A stretch of 64,000 bases of DNA from Buddleja alternifolia (lineage: Eukaryota; Streptophyta; Magnoliopsida; Lamiales; Scrophulariaceae). The first letter of the stretch is position 1. Each line of letters starts with the position of its first letter. Both the position numbers and the translations under genes were made by a program. This document shows positions 11,537 through 23,229 of the stretch, in pieces. Location of the stretch: positions 29,666,199-29,730,198 of the forward strand of contig CM033405.1 in assembly GCA_019426215.1 (NCBI GenBank), read 5' to 3'. The notes beneath the pieces are model-generated. The model did no database searches. It had not been told where the DNA came from and saw only the letters and a list, made by a program, of their open reading frames with translations.

Positions 11537-12757
11537 GGAAAATTGTAAAATTGGTATACTAAAGGATCCTACACATTTTTTTGAACCAAAAAAGTGGCAC
11601 GTCGGCAATTTAAGTACACTCTGCCAAGAAATTTGGCAATTTCAGTATAAATATCACAGAAAACATGTCATTTGGCGGAGAAATTGATTTGAATCTGTGG
11701 AGTTTTTTTATTTGGCAAAAAAATTAATCTTCAATTTGGGGATTTTTACATTTGGAGGGAAAATTGACTTTTAATTTGAGGATTTAACTCAAATAATTTT
11801 AACTCAAACTAAATTATTATTTTTCCTTAATATTTTTATTTTGTTGATTTTTTCTGATTTTTCATAAAATGTGATTTTATTTTCTTTCTTTCTTTTGATT
11901 TCACTATTTTTTATTTCTTATTTTTTATTTTCCAAAATTGTTTGATTTTTTTTCCTGTTTTTTATTAGTTCTTACGAGTTTTTAGTTAATTTATTTTTGT
12001 CAATGAAAATCTTTTGCCACCATTAAAAAATAATTTATTTAAATTTGAAAATTAGTTTAAGGTATATTCTAATTATAATTTTTTAATGTTTTCAATATGT
12101 TTGTTTTTTTTTTCTCATTATTTTCTAATTTTCTGAATTTTTCAAAAAAATTAATATATTAATTTTATTTTCTAATTTTATATTATTTTTTTATTTTTTC
12201 TGAATTGTTCTTATTTTTTTAACATTTTCTTATTTTTCCAAGTTTATAATTTATTTATTTTGTCAATGGGAAAAAACTTTTGCGGCTAAAAATAATTTTA
12301 TCTAAATTTAAAAATTAGTTTAAAATATAATTTTTTATTTTTTCTTATTTTCTAAATTTCATTAATTTTAATATTTTTGGAATACGTTTTTAATGCTTTT
12401 GTAATTATATTCGCATTCATCTAAATATTATATTATTCTATTTTTGTACTAAATAATTATTTTTTAAATTTAGTTTGAAATATACAACTTCAATATCTTC
12501 TAATTTTTTTTGATTTTTTATTTTATTGTTTTTTATCTTCAATTGAGAGTACGGAGTGATATTGACTTTCCTTTCATTTTTTCCTAATTTGGGTGTCACT
12601 TAAGCAAATTCTCCCCCCACAAACCAAAATCTCCATATTTGTTGCCACATAAGAAATTGTCACATTTCTCACCGAAGTGTAACCAAATTACCAACATGCT
12701 ACTTTTTTTATCGAAAAAACACGTTGGATCCTTTAATATACCCATTTTGCGATTCCC
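11537..12757. mobile_element. Long-TIR element, Mutator-like candidate (copy 1)
   Basis: Left end GGGAAAATTGTAAAATTGG and reverse-complemented right end GGGGGAATCGCAAAATGGG begin long matching arms with the shared core GGTATACTAAAGGATCC / GGTATATTAAAGGATCC, then AAAAAAGTGGCACGT / AAAAAAAGTAGCATGT. The arms extend over 100 bases. The flanks TACATTGTTA and TACATACTTA agree at 8 of 10 positions, consistent with an old 9-10 bp target duplication. The interior is T-rich and non-coding. The element at 29894-30525 is a relative. Confidence 0.7.
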
Positions 12758-13231
12758 CCTACATACTTATGTAACCATTTAAGAAAATAAGTGAAAGTTT
12801 TATCTTATTATTGATTGACTATAGTGTTTATTGAAGAAAACAAAAGAAAATGGCTAGGGGAAATTTAATGCTAGGCAAGTGGGTACGTGTTCAAGTGAGT
12901 TTTAAATCGTTGGATCATACATAATAGTGTCATTATTTCATTTTATGATACCATCATGTGTACATCCAGTGATTGACAAATGCACTGGGTACTACCCGAT
13001 TTTGGTAGCATGGAATTTGCAAAAAAATAAATAAAAGAAAAGCAGGAAAAGGAAATTTTCTAAAGACCACGTGAAAATTCCTCATTGGTCACTGCACGAA
13101 CCGCACAGAAACTACACTGCAAATACTTTTACTATTACCAAAAAAAAAATAAAAAGCCCAAAATAAACACTCTTAACAAATTTTTACTTTTCTTTCTTTG
13201 ATTCAAAATCCAATCTGCTCTCCCATCAACA
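12758..13231. other. Upstream region of COX6b
   Basis: Non-coding DNA leading to the COX6b start. ACCACGTGAA (~13068-13077) contains a CACGTG G-box-type palindrome, about 160 bases before the ATG. This is a possible light/stress-responsive element, by motif only. Confidence 0.4.
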
Positions 13232-16200
13232 ATGGCTGAGGTAAATTCCAACTCTAAAACAATATTTTAAAAACGAATATAATTCGTTTTTTTTTTTCTG
13301 ATAGAATTTAATTTTTCATTCCCATTGAATAGATGCATGATTTAGTTTCTTATTTTTTTTAAAATGATAATTGTTTCTCTTTAGCCTTGATAGATTATGC
13401 TTTATGTTATATTAAAACTTGTATAATCGGATTTCCGCGTGATTTTGGATCGTCAGATTAATTCGTGCTATACCATCTTTAATTCTAGACGATGGGAATA
13501 CTCTAACCCGATAAATCTATTATTTTTAATAATGAGCCACACTCTAAATAAGGAAAAAAAAGTCACGACTTGTGACCTCCCACGCGAGAGTGAAAGATGA
13601 TACGACTAGGCTAATTAGCGTTGGATATATTCATGCATCTTTGATTTGGGGAATTGTGATGCTAATTTTCATTTTTATTTTAGTTGAATTTAGTGTAGGT
13701 TTGTAATTGATCCTATTTTGTTTTGCATTTTCAGATTGAATTGAAAACTGCTCCTGCTGATTTTCGGTTCCCTACGACCAACCAATCGCGACATTGTTTC
13801 ACCCGTTACATTGAGTTTCACAGGTTAAACAGATTGTTATCTGTTTGTAATGTGCCTTGCTACAGTGTTTTTGAATATCTATTGATTCTTTCATCAGTAT
13901 CTTTGTTAACCGAATTAATAGTTTTAATTGCTCGCAAGACGTTACATTTGACATATTCGTATGAATCTAACATTGGATGAGTGGTGAGACCAGAATAAGA
14001 TGTATATGCTCATTCTTGCCTTCATTTTTCATTTGATCACCATTGTGTTTACATTTCGTTGCCGTCTTTGAGTTCTACATTATTGTCACTCGGACAGGGG
14101 AGCGAGTACCAATGTTTCTATTGATTTGCTTCCAACTGATGCATGTTTTTTGTAGTTTGGTTTAGTTGGAGTTTAATGTTACTACAAGTAATATATGCAA
14201 GGGTGAACAGATGCAAATGTACATGTAGTAGAAGAGATAGAGATCTAAACTATCTAAAACATTATTTGAGAATCCTTTAAAGTCATAGTTTATGGGCAAA
14301 AATTGTCTTTTGTGGTTAGGTCCTCTAGGACATAAAAAAACAAAATGTTTATATGTCATGATATGATATGATATGTGTGTGGGGTGGGGTTGGGGGGTAG
14401 GGTGCGCTCTTTGAGAGGGTGGTTTTCACTCCCAGGGCACATGGGGTCAGGCCTGCAAATGCAATTCATGTATTGGTTTTTCGTTAATAGTAGTTGTTTT
14501 GCATTAGTGTTCTTCCTTACCAAAACGGTTATTTCACATTGCTGGAGATGCTATAGAATCTCGCATAGGCACTTACAAACCATTTCAAATTTCCTGTGAC
14601 AATCGATCTGGTAGAATACAATTACCTCTTGTTGGACTAGTGAGGTCCTCATCCCGCTCCCCCACTATCTAGGACCACCGGAAATACACATTCATTTAGG
14701 CTCCTACGTGGAAAGTATCCTTGAGGTCGGTTTTTACCATTATGTCACGCTCCAATTGCATATGGGTAGGGCTCCCAAGCAAGATCTCACAATGAGCTGC
14801 ACTTGCATTTGCTTCACGCTCGTCCATACCTTTCAAAAGTAGTGAATCTGCATTATTAGAAAAGCTCATTGGTCAAATTTCCTCCCAAAAAGATGTGGGA
14901 TGCTACATTTTAGTTTCGGGAGGAGGAGAGTGTGCTAGATCTTGCTCACTCCTGGACATTTATAAGAGTCTAGAGCTGCTTGAGTGGATTAGGGCTTTAT
15001 AGGGGAATGGAGGTCTAAAGTTTGTCTGTTTCTGCAATTTTTTATATATCATTGAAATTGCAAAAATGCAAAATTGAACCACACATGAATAGTAGATTTC
15101 ACATTTTGCGTACTTGTAATAGTCTGAGATTAATATGATATGCATTCATAATAGTTAATTAGTTTTCGTTGATGTTATCAGATGTGTGGCTGCTAAGGGT
15201 GAATAATCTGAGATTAATATGATATGCATTCATAATCTACCTTAATAGTTAATTAGTTTTTGTTGATGTTATCAGATGCGTGGCTGCTAAGGGTGAAGAA
15301 TCTGGTGATTGTGAGAGGTTTGCCAAATACTATCGTTCCCTTTGCCCAGGAGAATGGGTGAGTTGATATGCTAGTGGCCTATCATTTCATCTTTCATTTA
15401 TACTCCCTCTTCCACACTTGAACTTCTAGTTTGGTATAGCGTAAAGTTGAATTGTCTAATCTTATGACTAATTTTATATCAAAACTTTGAAATTCCTTAG
15501 AGGCAATATGAGTAGAAGGTGCTTGTGCCTGTTTCTATACCTACCACTAAAACTCAGTTTTTAAGCAATACTCATGCTACCCCAAACTCGATAAATCACC
15601 TAGAGTACAAACCTTCGCTTCCAGTCTAGCTCTAAAATAATTTCTCAATCACACCTACCAAGGAAAGAAATATTACAACTCCAGCCTTGTGATTACCCCG
15701 ACAAAACACAAGCACTATCAGCACACTCTCAAACTGAAACAATCTTGGCCACCCTTGTACCGTTTTCCAACAACTCATTCCATAAGGGATCACCCTGCTG
15801 TAAAACGTGACCTGAAAATGATTTTGAATACAACTTCTGTTGCTTCCTATATTATAATGTCCATACTAAGAGAGTTTCATGAACATTCCACCCACAAGGC
15901 CCTTCATCTTGAAGGTAGCCAACACCATGGCAAAAGGAAATAATGAACTCTGCATTGCTCTAATTGTTCAATTTCAAAGTTTTAAAGATAAAATACATAT
16001 TAAGCTTAGAAGCTGAGGTAGTGCAGTGTTAATGCCTTGATCTTTGGCCGTACAAGAAGAACTTCTGTTAGTTTTAATGTTTGTGAAAGAATAATTTTGG
16101 ATAATTTAGAAGAATTGTTTGATTTGGAAATGAACACTATATAGATGCTAAGACACTCATCTTGCAATATGAAGTAAATGTATGTCACTTGTTCCTGCTA

Positions 16201-16470
16201 GTGTCCGTGTTACTGGATAAACATTTACTTTCTGCTTGTGTTATCAGAATCGTGCTAATTTTATCTACCATAGTTCTTTGGCAGTCTCTCTTTTGCGTCT
16301 ATAAAAAGTTTCTTACTTCGTTTTCCTATTACACATATATACTAAAAGTTGCATGTAAAGCGTCTTTATTTTTTCTCTTTGACTGTCAATTCCTATGAAC
16401 CATTGATTTTCTGCAGGTTGACAAGTGGAATGAGCAGAGGGAGAATGGAACGTTCCCCGGGCCTCTCTAA
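13232..16470 (+). CDS. COX6B: Cytochrome c oxidase subunit 6b, four exons
   Basis: Exons are 13232..13240, 13735..13823, 15276..15357 and 16417..16470. All introns are GT-AG, giving 77 residues. The protein is the short plant form of COX6b, an intermembrane-space subunit of respiratory complex IV. It shows the twin cysteine pattern CX9C (Cys24-Cys34) and CX10C (Cys45-Cys56), the signature of Mia40-imported COX6b. It begins MAEIELKTAPADFRFP and ends NEQRENGTFPGPL, typical of the family. Exon 1 encodes only MAE, and the start follows CATCAACAATGGCT. The sequence around exon 3 is duplicated just upstream (15123-15206), creating a second acceptor with an in-frame stop. A G-rich run sits in intron 2. 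The coding sequence looks intact. Confidence 0.93.
13487..13620 (-). mobile_element. SINE (family 3) fragment in COX6b intron 1
   Basis: The reverse complement matches the SINE at 10468-10673: TCACAAGTCGTGACTTTT, CCTTATTTAGAGT, and AGATTTATCGGGTTAG near the 3' end. The B-box region is partly deleted. No clear target duplication was found. Confidence 0.5.
13824..15275 (+). other. COX6b intron 2
   Basis: A 1.45-kb intron. It contains a G-rich run (14381-14402), a GC-richer stretch at about 14640-14960 that resembles no recognised gene, and the first copy of the exon-3 duplication (15123-15206). Confidence 0.8.
14381..14402 (+). other. Potential G-quadruplex in COX6b intron 2
   Basis: Four G-runs of 4, 4, 6 and 3 are separated by loops of 1-2 bases on the transcribed-sense strand. 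The pattern fits the standard G4 rule. Function is unknown. Confidence 0.5.
15123..15300 (+). repeat. Tandem duplication over the COX6b intron 2/exon 3 boundary
   Basis: Copy 1 starts at 15123 and copy 2 at 15207, both with TCTGAGATTAATATGATATG. Both contain the branch/acceptor region TTGATGTTATCAG followed by the start of exon 3 (ATGYGTGGCTGCTAAGGGTGAA). Copy 2 has a ~10-base insertion after CATTCATAAT and leads into the true exon. Copy 1 runs into TAA after eight codons. Confidence 0.85.
15358..16416 (+). other. COX6b intron 3
   Basis: A 1.06-kb intron with donor TGG/GTGAGT and acceptor CTGCAG/GTT. No second gene is supported inside it. Short open frames at about 15690-15940 show no family resemblance. 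Confidence 0.75.
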
Positions 16471-17200
16471 ACTAAATAAACCATGTTACATTCCCGGCAT
16501 TTGCTACTTGGATTAGAGCTATTTACCTTTCATTTGAAGACACTCGTTTGGTTCCTTCGAAGTTGAAGAGAATAATGAGTCATAATTGCAAATATCTTAT
16601 TGTGAATTCTTACGCTTCGCCATTGAATACGAAAATTGCTCAAGTAAAGTGATTCTTTTTGAATTTTCATTGCTACCATGTGTTCTATCAGCGATATCCT
16701 TTATATTTTATAAAGAGTTTCTGCTTTTACGCCATTTTTCTCGTTAATGGTAATTTTTCGACCAGTCTTTAAACACTAGTAATGTCGTTTTCTCGATTGG
16801 TTTTAGTTACTTCTGGATGTTGTATTTCACATTTTTAATTTCTCTGTTTTGGAGATTAATTCAAATAATCATTTGGCATGATTATGGAAATCAATTGGCC
16901 TCTCAATAAGATTGTCCGGAGTTAAAATCAGAAACCTTAAGAAGGGATAATATCTAAAGATTCTAAACAAAGATTTTTTAGCTTAATCCATATTTCTCAC
17001 ACAATTACACTCTTACAAAACATAATTGAAAAGAGATATTTGGGTCTTAATAATTATGGAAAGAGATCTTTGTCATTGATTTTGCAGCTATTTGGATAAT
17101 AAAACATCATAGAAATAAATTAAGAGATTTTATATACCAAACACATATTTGATTCCCCCCTAACTTGGTACAAGAAATTCCTCACTCTCAATCATCAAGA
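16471..17200. other. COX6b 3' region and TPD1-like upstream region
   Basis: Non-coding DNA between two plus-strand genes. TTTATATA (about 17129-17136), some 65 bases before the TPD1-like ATG, is a plausible TATA box. Confidence 0.5.
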
Positions 17201-17662
17201 ATGAACATCATATGTTTTTATACCATGTTTTTGGCAACTTTATTCTCAATAATGGCAATACTGTTTCTCGTCGAGTCAAAAGTTCTCGAGCAAATAGCAA
17301 CCACTTCTCCACAAGACAAGTTAAACACAACATCTGACAAAACTAGAACGTGGAGATCTCAGTGTTCAGAGGCACAAATTCAAGTAAGCCAAGGCTTAGA
17401 ATCATCAATCGGAATACCTAGGTATACCGTGATGATCACAAATATGTGCAACAACAACTGTTGGGTCGCGAAAGTTCATCTTCATTGTGGTTGGTTCGCA
17501 TCCGCCAATGTCGTAAACCCTAGTTTATTTAAGCGGGTGACGTATGACGATTGCCTTGTTAATGGTGGGAAGCCTATTCCTAATGGCCATGTTATTGAGT
17601 TTGAGTATTCAAACACTTATAACTATTCTCTATCCGTTGCATCCTATGTGTGCTGGCCTTAG
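17201..17662 (+). CDS. TPD1-like secreted cysteine-rich protein
   Basis: A single-exon protein of 153 residues. Residues 1-24 (MNIICFYTMF to FLV) form a hydrophobic signal or anchor segment. After a variable linker rich in Thr/Ser come about 100 residues typical of the TPD1 (TAPETUM DETERMINANT 1) family: a Cys after WRSQ, the TNMCNNNCWV pair, VHLHCGWF, YDDCLVN and the closing YVCWP, six conserved Cys in all. TPD1 is the ligand of the EMS1/EXS receptor kinase in anther cell fate; many plants have several TPD1-like paralogues with wider roles. The reading frame extends upstream to 17165, but only without an ATG, so the ATG at 17201 is taken as the start. The gene looks intact. Confidence 0.85.
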   Translation: MNIICFYTMFLATLFSIMAILFLVESKVLEQIATTSPQDKLNTTSDKTRTWRSQCSEAQIQVSQGLESSIGIPRYTVMITNMCNNNCWVAKVHLHCGWFASANVVNPSLFKRVTYDDCLVNGGKPIPNGHVIEFEYSNTYNYSLSVASYVCWP

Positions 17663-18837
17663 CAATTTAGTTGTGGAGGAAATGTTATATTCTTGTGTAT
17701 GATAATCAATGTGAATTGTTTTAGTTCTATCAGAGAACATAGATGGACAGATTAATGTTATTCGAAGGTTTTCTTTTTATTGCAATTATTTAATAGCACA
17801 TGATTCAATGATGTGGATGTTTATGGAATTTTCGTTGTTACTCTGTATTTTGTGGTCATGTGTGTGACATGACCAAACACATTATTGCACTAAAAGTCTA
17901 AAACTACAACTATGAGTTGTATTGTTCGATTATAAAATTAGGGGAAATTACTAAAATTGTCCCGAAATATATTTTTCAATTAACTCATAGTCCTGTTGTG
18001 GTTACATTCACACTCGAGACCCAATTTCGTTCTCTAACTTTCTCATCATCACCAATTTCATCCCATTACACTCTAAAATTGGAACCGGCCCTAACCTAAT
18101 TGACGTAGTTTGGCCTAAAATATACATCCGTGTAAAAGATATACGTACATACATTCAATATATGGTATATTTGGATGGTCAATTATGTTTTGGATTTGGA
18201 GGGAGATGGCTAGAGTTTACATTTTGGGGGAAGAATTTTCGTTGACATTCTTGAATGATTTTCTCCAATATATTTTTTTTCTAAATATGCAATATATTAA
18301 ATTCATATATGCTTATCATCTTCTTGGAGATCAAATTTTGCCCAAGCAACTTCAATTGAGTTGAGATTTAATTTTGGATTGAATACTGAGGTGAAGTTGG
18401 CAACAATTAATAGGTTATGAGATCAAATTAGCTAATTAAGTTTAAATAGAACCAAAAGACCTTAGTTTGAAGAGACGAAGCTAGTACACAAGGATCATAA
18501 GAAGTGCAATAAAACTCAGCTTGTTGCCTGAGATTTATGAACTTATAACGAGTTTGCGTTGCTACAAAAGAAAAAACCTTCAGAGGCGGATTTATGAGAT
18601 GAACAAAAAACCACCCTCATATTTAGTTTACAAAAATCGGAGAATTTAGTTTGGATGATCAGATTTCATCGAGGATATCACTTCATCATTTTACTCAATT
18701 TTCGTTCCACGTATTCGTTTTGTGATCTTAACGACTCACTGATGGGATGACTTGTATATGACTCTAATCCAAGATTAACATGACTTGCAACTGTCAAAAT
18801 TTATGGCGTGTTAGAGCTTCTATTTTGCTTCAAGTAT
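17663..18837. other. Intergenic between TPD1-like and WAT1-like genes
   Basis: AT-rich, no gene seen. A stretch at 17940-18110 (GGGGAAATTACTAAAATTG and onward) looks like one end of the same kind of long-TIR elements found at 11537 and 29894, but its partner is not evident. Confidence 0.45.
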
Positions 18838-20178
18838 CTAATTATATTGTACACTTCTACTAGTTTGCGGATTTTCAGACAAAAGGGGTTCTTCCAAATC
18901 AATTTTACAGCTAATTATGTTGTCTGAAAATTGATCATTTTGCTTGTTGATTTGACTTGTCTCTTCATTCATCTCTTCATGGTCTTTTGCTTTGCCCCAT
19001 AGTACAACATACAGTCCAATAACCACGGCCAATGCACCTATCAAGCTATTATTGGAGAAATAAATTCTATTATTATTAGAAAATGTAACAAAATTATAAG
19101 TGTAAAAATGATAATTATATTTTTTGACCTTTTAATTCAATTTCAGACCCTCTAGTTTAATGCTCGTCTGAATTAGTCTTTCGATTTTTAGAGAACTAAG
19201 TCATTGCCGTCAACTTTCTGTATTGATTATTTCCTAACTTGTACATGTGCGAGAGACTAAAACTATCTTAAAAAAGAGAAAACTGCAAAATTCATCTTCT
19301 AACTATAGGAGTTACATATTTAGTGCTCTAAATTGTGACACTGGCAATTTGAGGATACCAACTATCCAATTTTGTGTATTGAAGACAAATTATGTCTAAA
19401 CTTGAGAAATTGGGCTGAATTTTGATGTGTCTGGAACATTGCATTTTCAATTTTGGAGGAAAAATAATCACATGAGGACCAAAAAAGTCTTTTACCAAAC
19501 ATATAGGCAGAATTGTAACCATGTGCTAAGTGAACCTTCAATTTTAGTCCTTTAAATTTAGAGAAGGTGATAATTTTAGTTCGGCAAGTTTAGTACCATA
19601 TAACATTTTTGGTCATCGTGTGCACAACATGTGCTAATTTATCTTTGAAATTGAAAAACTCCTCAATTAGATGATCATGTGACCGACACATGCCACTTTC
19701 TGTCCACTTTTATAAAATCTGGTGGAATTTTGTCAATTTTTTTGGAAGGATTGAAAATTACTATCCTTAAATGTCAGTATCACAATTTATATGACAATTT
19801 TGCCACCTCCATAGTTATAAGGTGAATTTTACAGTTTTGACTAAATTTGACGACAGGTAAAACTGGATAACTGAAATTAACTATATCAATGTATAAAATA
19901 ATATAACATAATATATATATGTATATATATTCACATATATTATAATTTACAATGAAGGTGCAATAGTAGTACCTTCCAATGTATAGCTCTTCATGTAGGA
20001 AAATGCAAGCTAAGACTGTTACAATAACAGTACCTAGAGGATTGAACATAGCAGAGAAGAGTGGGCCTCTCCTTGCAATGCACCACGCTTGACCAAACAC
20101 AGTAATTGCTGATACTAATCCCTATAGTCAATAAACAAAAATAAATTATATGTATATATATATATATATGTTCGATCA

Positions 20179-20213
<35 letters not shown>

Positions 20214-22346
20214 GGTTAAGTTTTTATTTTCATTTTTTTGGAAAATAATAAATAAATTAACAGCAGTAATTTAATATACTCACTGCTAAAAAGCAGCAAA
20301 ATATTCCAAGGGTATCCATTTTCCATGCTTTCGAATCGTGCTCGAAAACCAATGCCAAGATCCCCGATTGAATTGTTGCAAAAAGACATGTCCATGTTGC
20401 TAACCAAAGAGGATTGTCATAACTCGCAGTTATATGGGCCTGTTAAAAAATTCAATTTTAAATTTAGTAACGTACTACAAATATTAGTACGATTTTTCAA
20501 TATAACTTGAGCCAATAGTAAAGGCAAATTGCAAAATTCGTCGTCTAATTATCATTGGGTGTCAAATTTAATCTTGACAATGGTAATTTCAGGAAATTGA
20601 CGGCACTACAAAAAAATAAAAATAAAATAAAATTATTGCCTATGTCAATATACCATGGTGAAAAATTCTTTTACCATGGTTAAGACCAATTGACCACGAC
20701 TTTGCTACGGATTTGGCCGTGGTATTTATAAGTATGACCAAAACATTTACCATGGCTATAATATTTTGTTCATTGTAAAGACCATGGCGTTTAGCCATTG
20801 TAAAAAAGTGTTAGGTTTACATTTCTTCCACCATGTCTAGTTAGAGCTTAAAATAGTTAGAATTTTTTTTTACCACGGCTAACTTTTGTGTGGTTATATG
20901 AAACATGTAGCACGTCCAAGTTAGCCGTGAGCTTAAACCACTATACATCACAATTTTAAGTCATGATATATATTTTTATTGTCAATACTCACTTTTTTTT
21001 GTAATGCAGTGATATTAGTTTTGTAAAATTAAGGTTAGTTATAGGACTATTTTAATCATTTTAAAAAATTTAGGACCAATATTATTTTTTCGTGAGTTGT
21101 GGGACCAATACCGTATTTTTCTCTATTCTAATCTAATTATACCTGCAATAGATCTACTAAAATAAATTATATATGAAAGTAGATATTACCTGTAAAATGA
21201 ACCAAATTGACCAGCAACAAGCACTTCCAAATAGAAATAAACAGCCTATGGACCACGTGTCATCTCCTGATTGGAGGAAAAGTGAATTTTTTGGCTGCAA
21301 TTCCATGTTCAATAATTTTGGACCTTTCAATAATGCCATAACAACAGCACCACTCACACAAAACACTGTCCCAATGATCTTAGCCACACTTCTCAAACTC
21401 CGGAGACGTACTTTTTCTAACCTGCATATAAAAATAAAACTTGTGAAAATTCATAGACACACACTCATATATATATATATATATAATACTAAATTTTGTT
21501 TGTTCCGATCGAATTTGACAAGTATAATTAATAGTACTTGCGAGTAGTTATATTTTTTTGGAAATATTTTCAAATTAAATCACGGTGTAAGTGCAGTTGA
21601 CTTGTGTTCAACCTGATCCCGTTCAATTTAGAGATTTTTTGTTATCAGCAATCATTTTATATATCTTGATAATTAGGAAAAAGATGGACATAAATTAATT
21701 GATGAAATATCAATTTGCTACAGAAAATCCGAACAGTTGAAATATTGAGCATATAATTTATGTAATTTAATTAATTACCCCAAGGTATAAGCCATGATAA
21801 AGGTGATGGCAGGCACCAAATTAATCAATGCACTTGCAGCAGAAGATGATGCTAGATATAACCCTTCAAAATATATGTTCTGATTAACTGCGACACTGCA
21901 CAGAGATTTGGAAAAAAAAAGAAAGAATTAGCAAGAAATTATCAATAATATAAATTAATTTAAATCCATTTCTTTTTTTTTTCTTTTTTTTAATTTCTTT
22001 GTCGAATAATCCTTCCAAATAATATGTGAAGTGGTGAATTCAATTACCCAAAAAATGAGAGCAGAAATATCAACCAGAAATTCTTCCACCCCAATAAATA
22101 TCCCTTTGTTCCTTTCCTGCGCCAAAAACAATATTTTAAAAAAAAATCATGTTATTAGCGTACACCATATATACAAATTCAATTATTCTTACGGAGTTTC
22201 AAGATTTAAAACCTCGAAAAAAAATCATATTAACCGATCATCCATATACAACGCTGCTAATTGTAATTGTCTCGGGACTCTAGTAATTAAAAACAAATCA
22301 CAATTTGAAGAAATTAAGGAAGATAGATTAGAATCAAGGGTTCAAT

Positions 22347-22393
<47 letters not shown>

Positions 22394-22587
22394 GTATGTA
22401 TTAATGTATACCTAGTGAAAAAAGCAAAAGGAGCAATGAGGAAGAAGGCAATGAATTGCCTGTAGGCAACAAAAACCCTAGGGCTCATATGTTGAAGAAT
22501 AGCAGCTTTTCCTGTGACTGTCACTGATGAATACATAAACTGACATGCTATCAATATAATTGTGGCCTTGTAATCTTCCAAACCCAT
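18838..22587 (-). CDS. WAT1-related / EamA-type (nodulin MtN21-like) transporter, seven exons
   Basis: Exons on the minus strand: 22412..22587, 22048..22116, 21779..21895, 21190..21421, 20284..20439, 19973..20121 and 18838..19045. All borders are GT-AG and the phases agree, giving 368 residues. The protein has the ten-helix layout of the plant drug/metabolite (EamA) exporters now called UMAMIT/WAT1-related. Landmarks are the start GLEDYKATI, AYRQFIAFF in TM2, NQNIYFEGLYLASSSAASA, LRSVAKIIGTVFCVSGA, CIARRGPLFSAMFNPLGTV and ALAVVIGLYVVLWGK, then a hydrophilic acidic tail ending PLLSENPQTSRSVQYN. Relatives move amino acids, auxin or related compounds across plasma or vacuolar membranes; the substrate here is unknown. 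Introns 4 and 6 hold MITE-like insertions. A TATA box lies at 22649-22655. The gene appears intact. Confidence 0.9.
19276..19841. mobile_element. Long-TIR MITE-like element in WAT1-like intron 6
   Basis: The left arm has AAAACTGCAAAATTCATC, TAACTATAGGAG and AATTGTGACACTGGCAATTT. The reverse-complemented right arm has AAAACTGTAAAATTCACC, TAACTATGGAG and AATTGTGATACTGACATTT in the same order. The arms are about 90 bases or longer. No clear target duplication was seen. Confidence 0.6.
20153..20206. repeat. (TA)n microsatellite, WAT1-like intron 5
   Basis: Two TA runs are broken by TGTTCGATCAAAA. They lie in the intron between exons 5 and 6. Confidence 0.8.
20604..21011. mobile_element. CACTA-type MITE in WAT1-like intron 4
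   Basis: It starts CACTACAAAAAAATAAAAAT and ends TTTTTTTTGTAATGCAGTG. The inverted ends agree apart from a short insertion in the right arm. The interior carries repeated ACCATGG/CCATGGT and GACCA motifs, such as subterminal repeats. The 3-bp target duplication is not evident. It is about 180 bases from exon 4 and 165 from exon 5. Confidence 0.45.
22349..22400. repeat. (TA)n(TGTA)n microsatellite at WAT1-like intron 1
   Basis: About 32 bases of TA alternate and then five TGTA-type units follow, starting ~12 bases inside intron 1 from the exon 1 donor. Confidence 0.85.
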
Positions 22588-22648
22588 TTTTTTCCTTTTT
22601 CTTTTGAATTACAGATTACTATTGGAAGTAGTGTTCCTAAATATCTTT

Positions 22649-22655
22649 ATTTATA
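22649..22655 (-). promoter_or_regulatory. TATA box of the WAT1-like gene
   Basis: The minus strand reads CTTATAAATAAAG, about 62 bases upstream of the ATG at 22587. A 42-base TA run lies just upstream (22690-22731). Confidence 0.55.
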
Positions 22656-22687
22656 AGCCTCCAAACACACCAATCATTCATCAGGTA

Positions 22688-22689
<2 letters not shown>

Positions 22690-22731
<42 letters not shown>
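22690..22731. repeat. (TA)n microsatellite in the WAT1-like promoter
   Basis: A pure TA repeat of about 42 bases, some 35 bases upstream of the TATA box of the WAT1-like gene. Length changes here could alter the promoter, but this is speculative. Confidence 0.85.
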
Positions 22732-22734
<3 letters not shown>

Positions 22735-22859
22735 GAGATGATGACAGCTTCCTAGAAGGAAAGTATGGTGGTACTCTCTTGTGCTGTCTTAATATTATAA
22801 GAAAATATTTTCCTTTTCACGACTCTTGGCACTACACAATAGCTATATCAGTCACTATT

Positions 22860-23220
22860 AACATTGTCCCAAAATATTGAAATTTTGTCACTAATTAAAT
22901 TTAATGATCGACAACAATTTATTGTCATAATATCATCACTATACATGCCATTAACTCTTCTTTAGTAACAACATAAAACCTTGTCATATTAGCTCAGAGT
23001 AACTGTATCAAAATTAAAATTGTCACGGAATTCACTTATAAATAGTGACAATACATGCTATGACTAAAACAAGTAAATATCACTCTATATTGCCACTGGC
23101 ATGTTTAATGACAATTTAAATTGTCAATTGTCACTAAACACTAGCGACAAAATAATTATTGTCACTAAATGTATATGTTTAGCGACAAAACTTTGAATTG
23201 TCACTTACTTTTTGTGACTT
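22860..23220. repeat. Subterminal TTGTCACTAA-type motif cluster
   Basis: At least eight direct or inverted copies of a ~10-base motif (TTGTCACTAA, AGCGACAA, AGTGACAA) occur within 360 bases. Such clusters bind the transposase accessory protein in CACTA elements. The assignment is by pattern only. Confidence 0.55.
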
Positions 23221-23229
23221 TTTCTTATT

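Noticed and set aside
17165..17200. N-terminal extension of the TPD1-like protein
   Set aside because: The frame is open but starts at TTG. The ATG at 17201 begins a proper signal sequence.
21173..21547. 124-codon plus-strand frame
   Set aside because: It is antisense to WAT1-like exon 4, whose codons and splice sites fit a known family.
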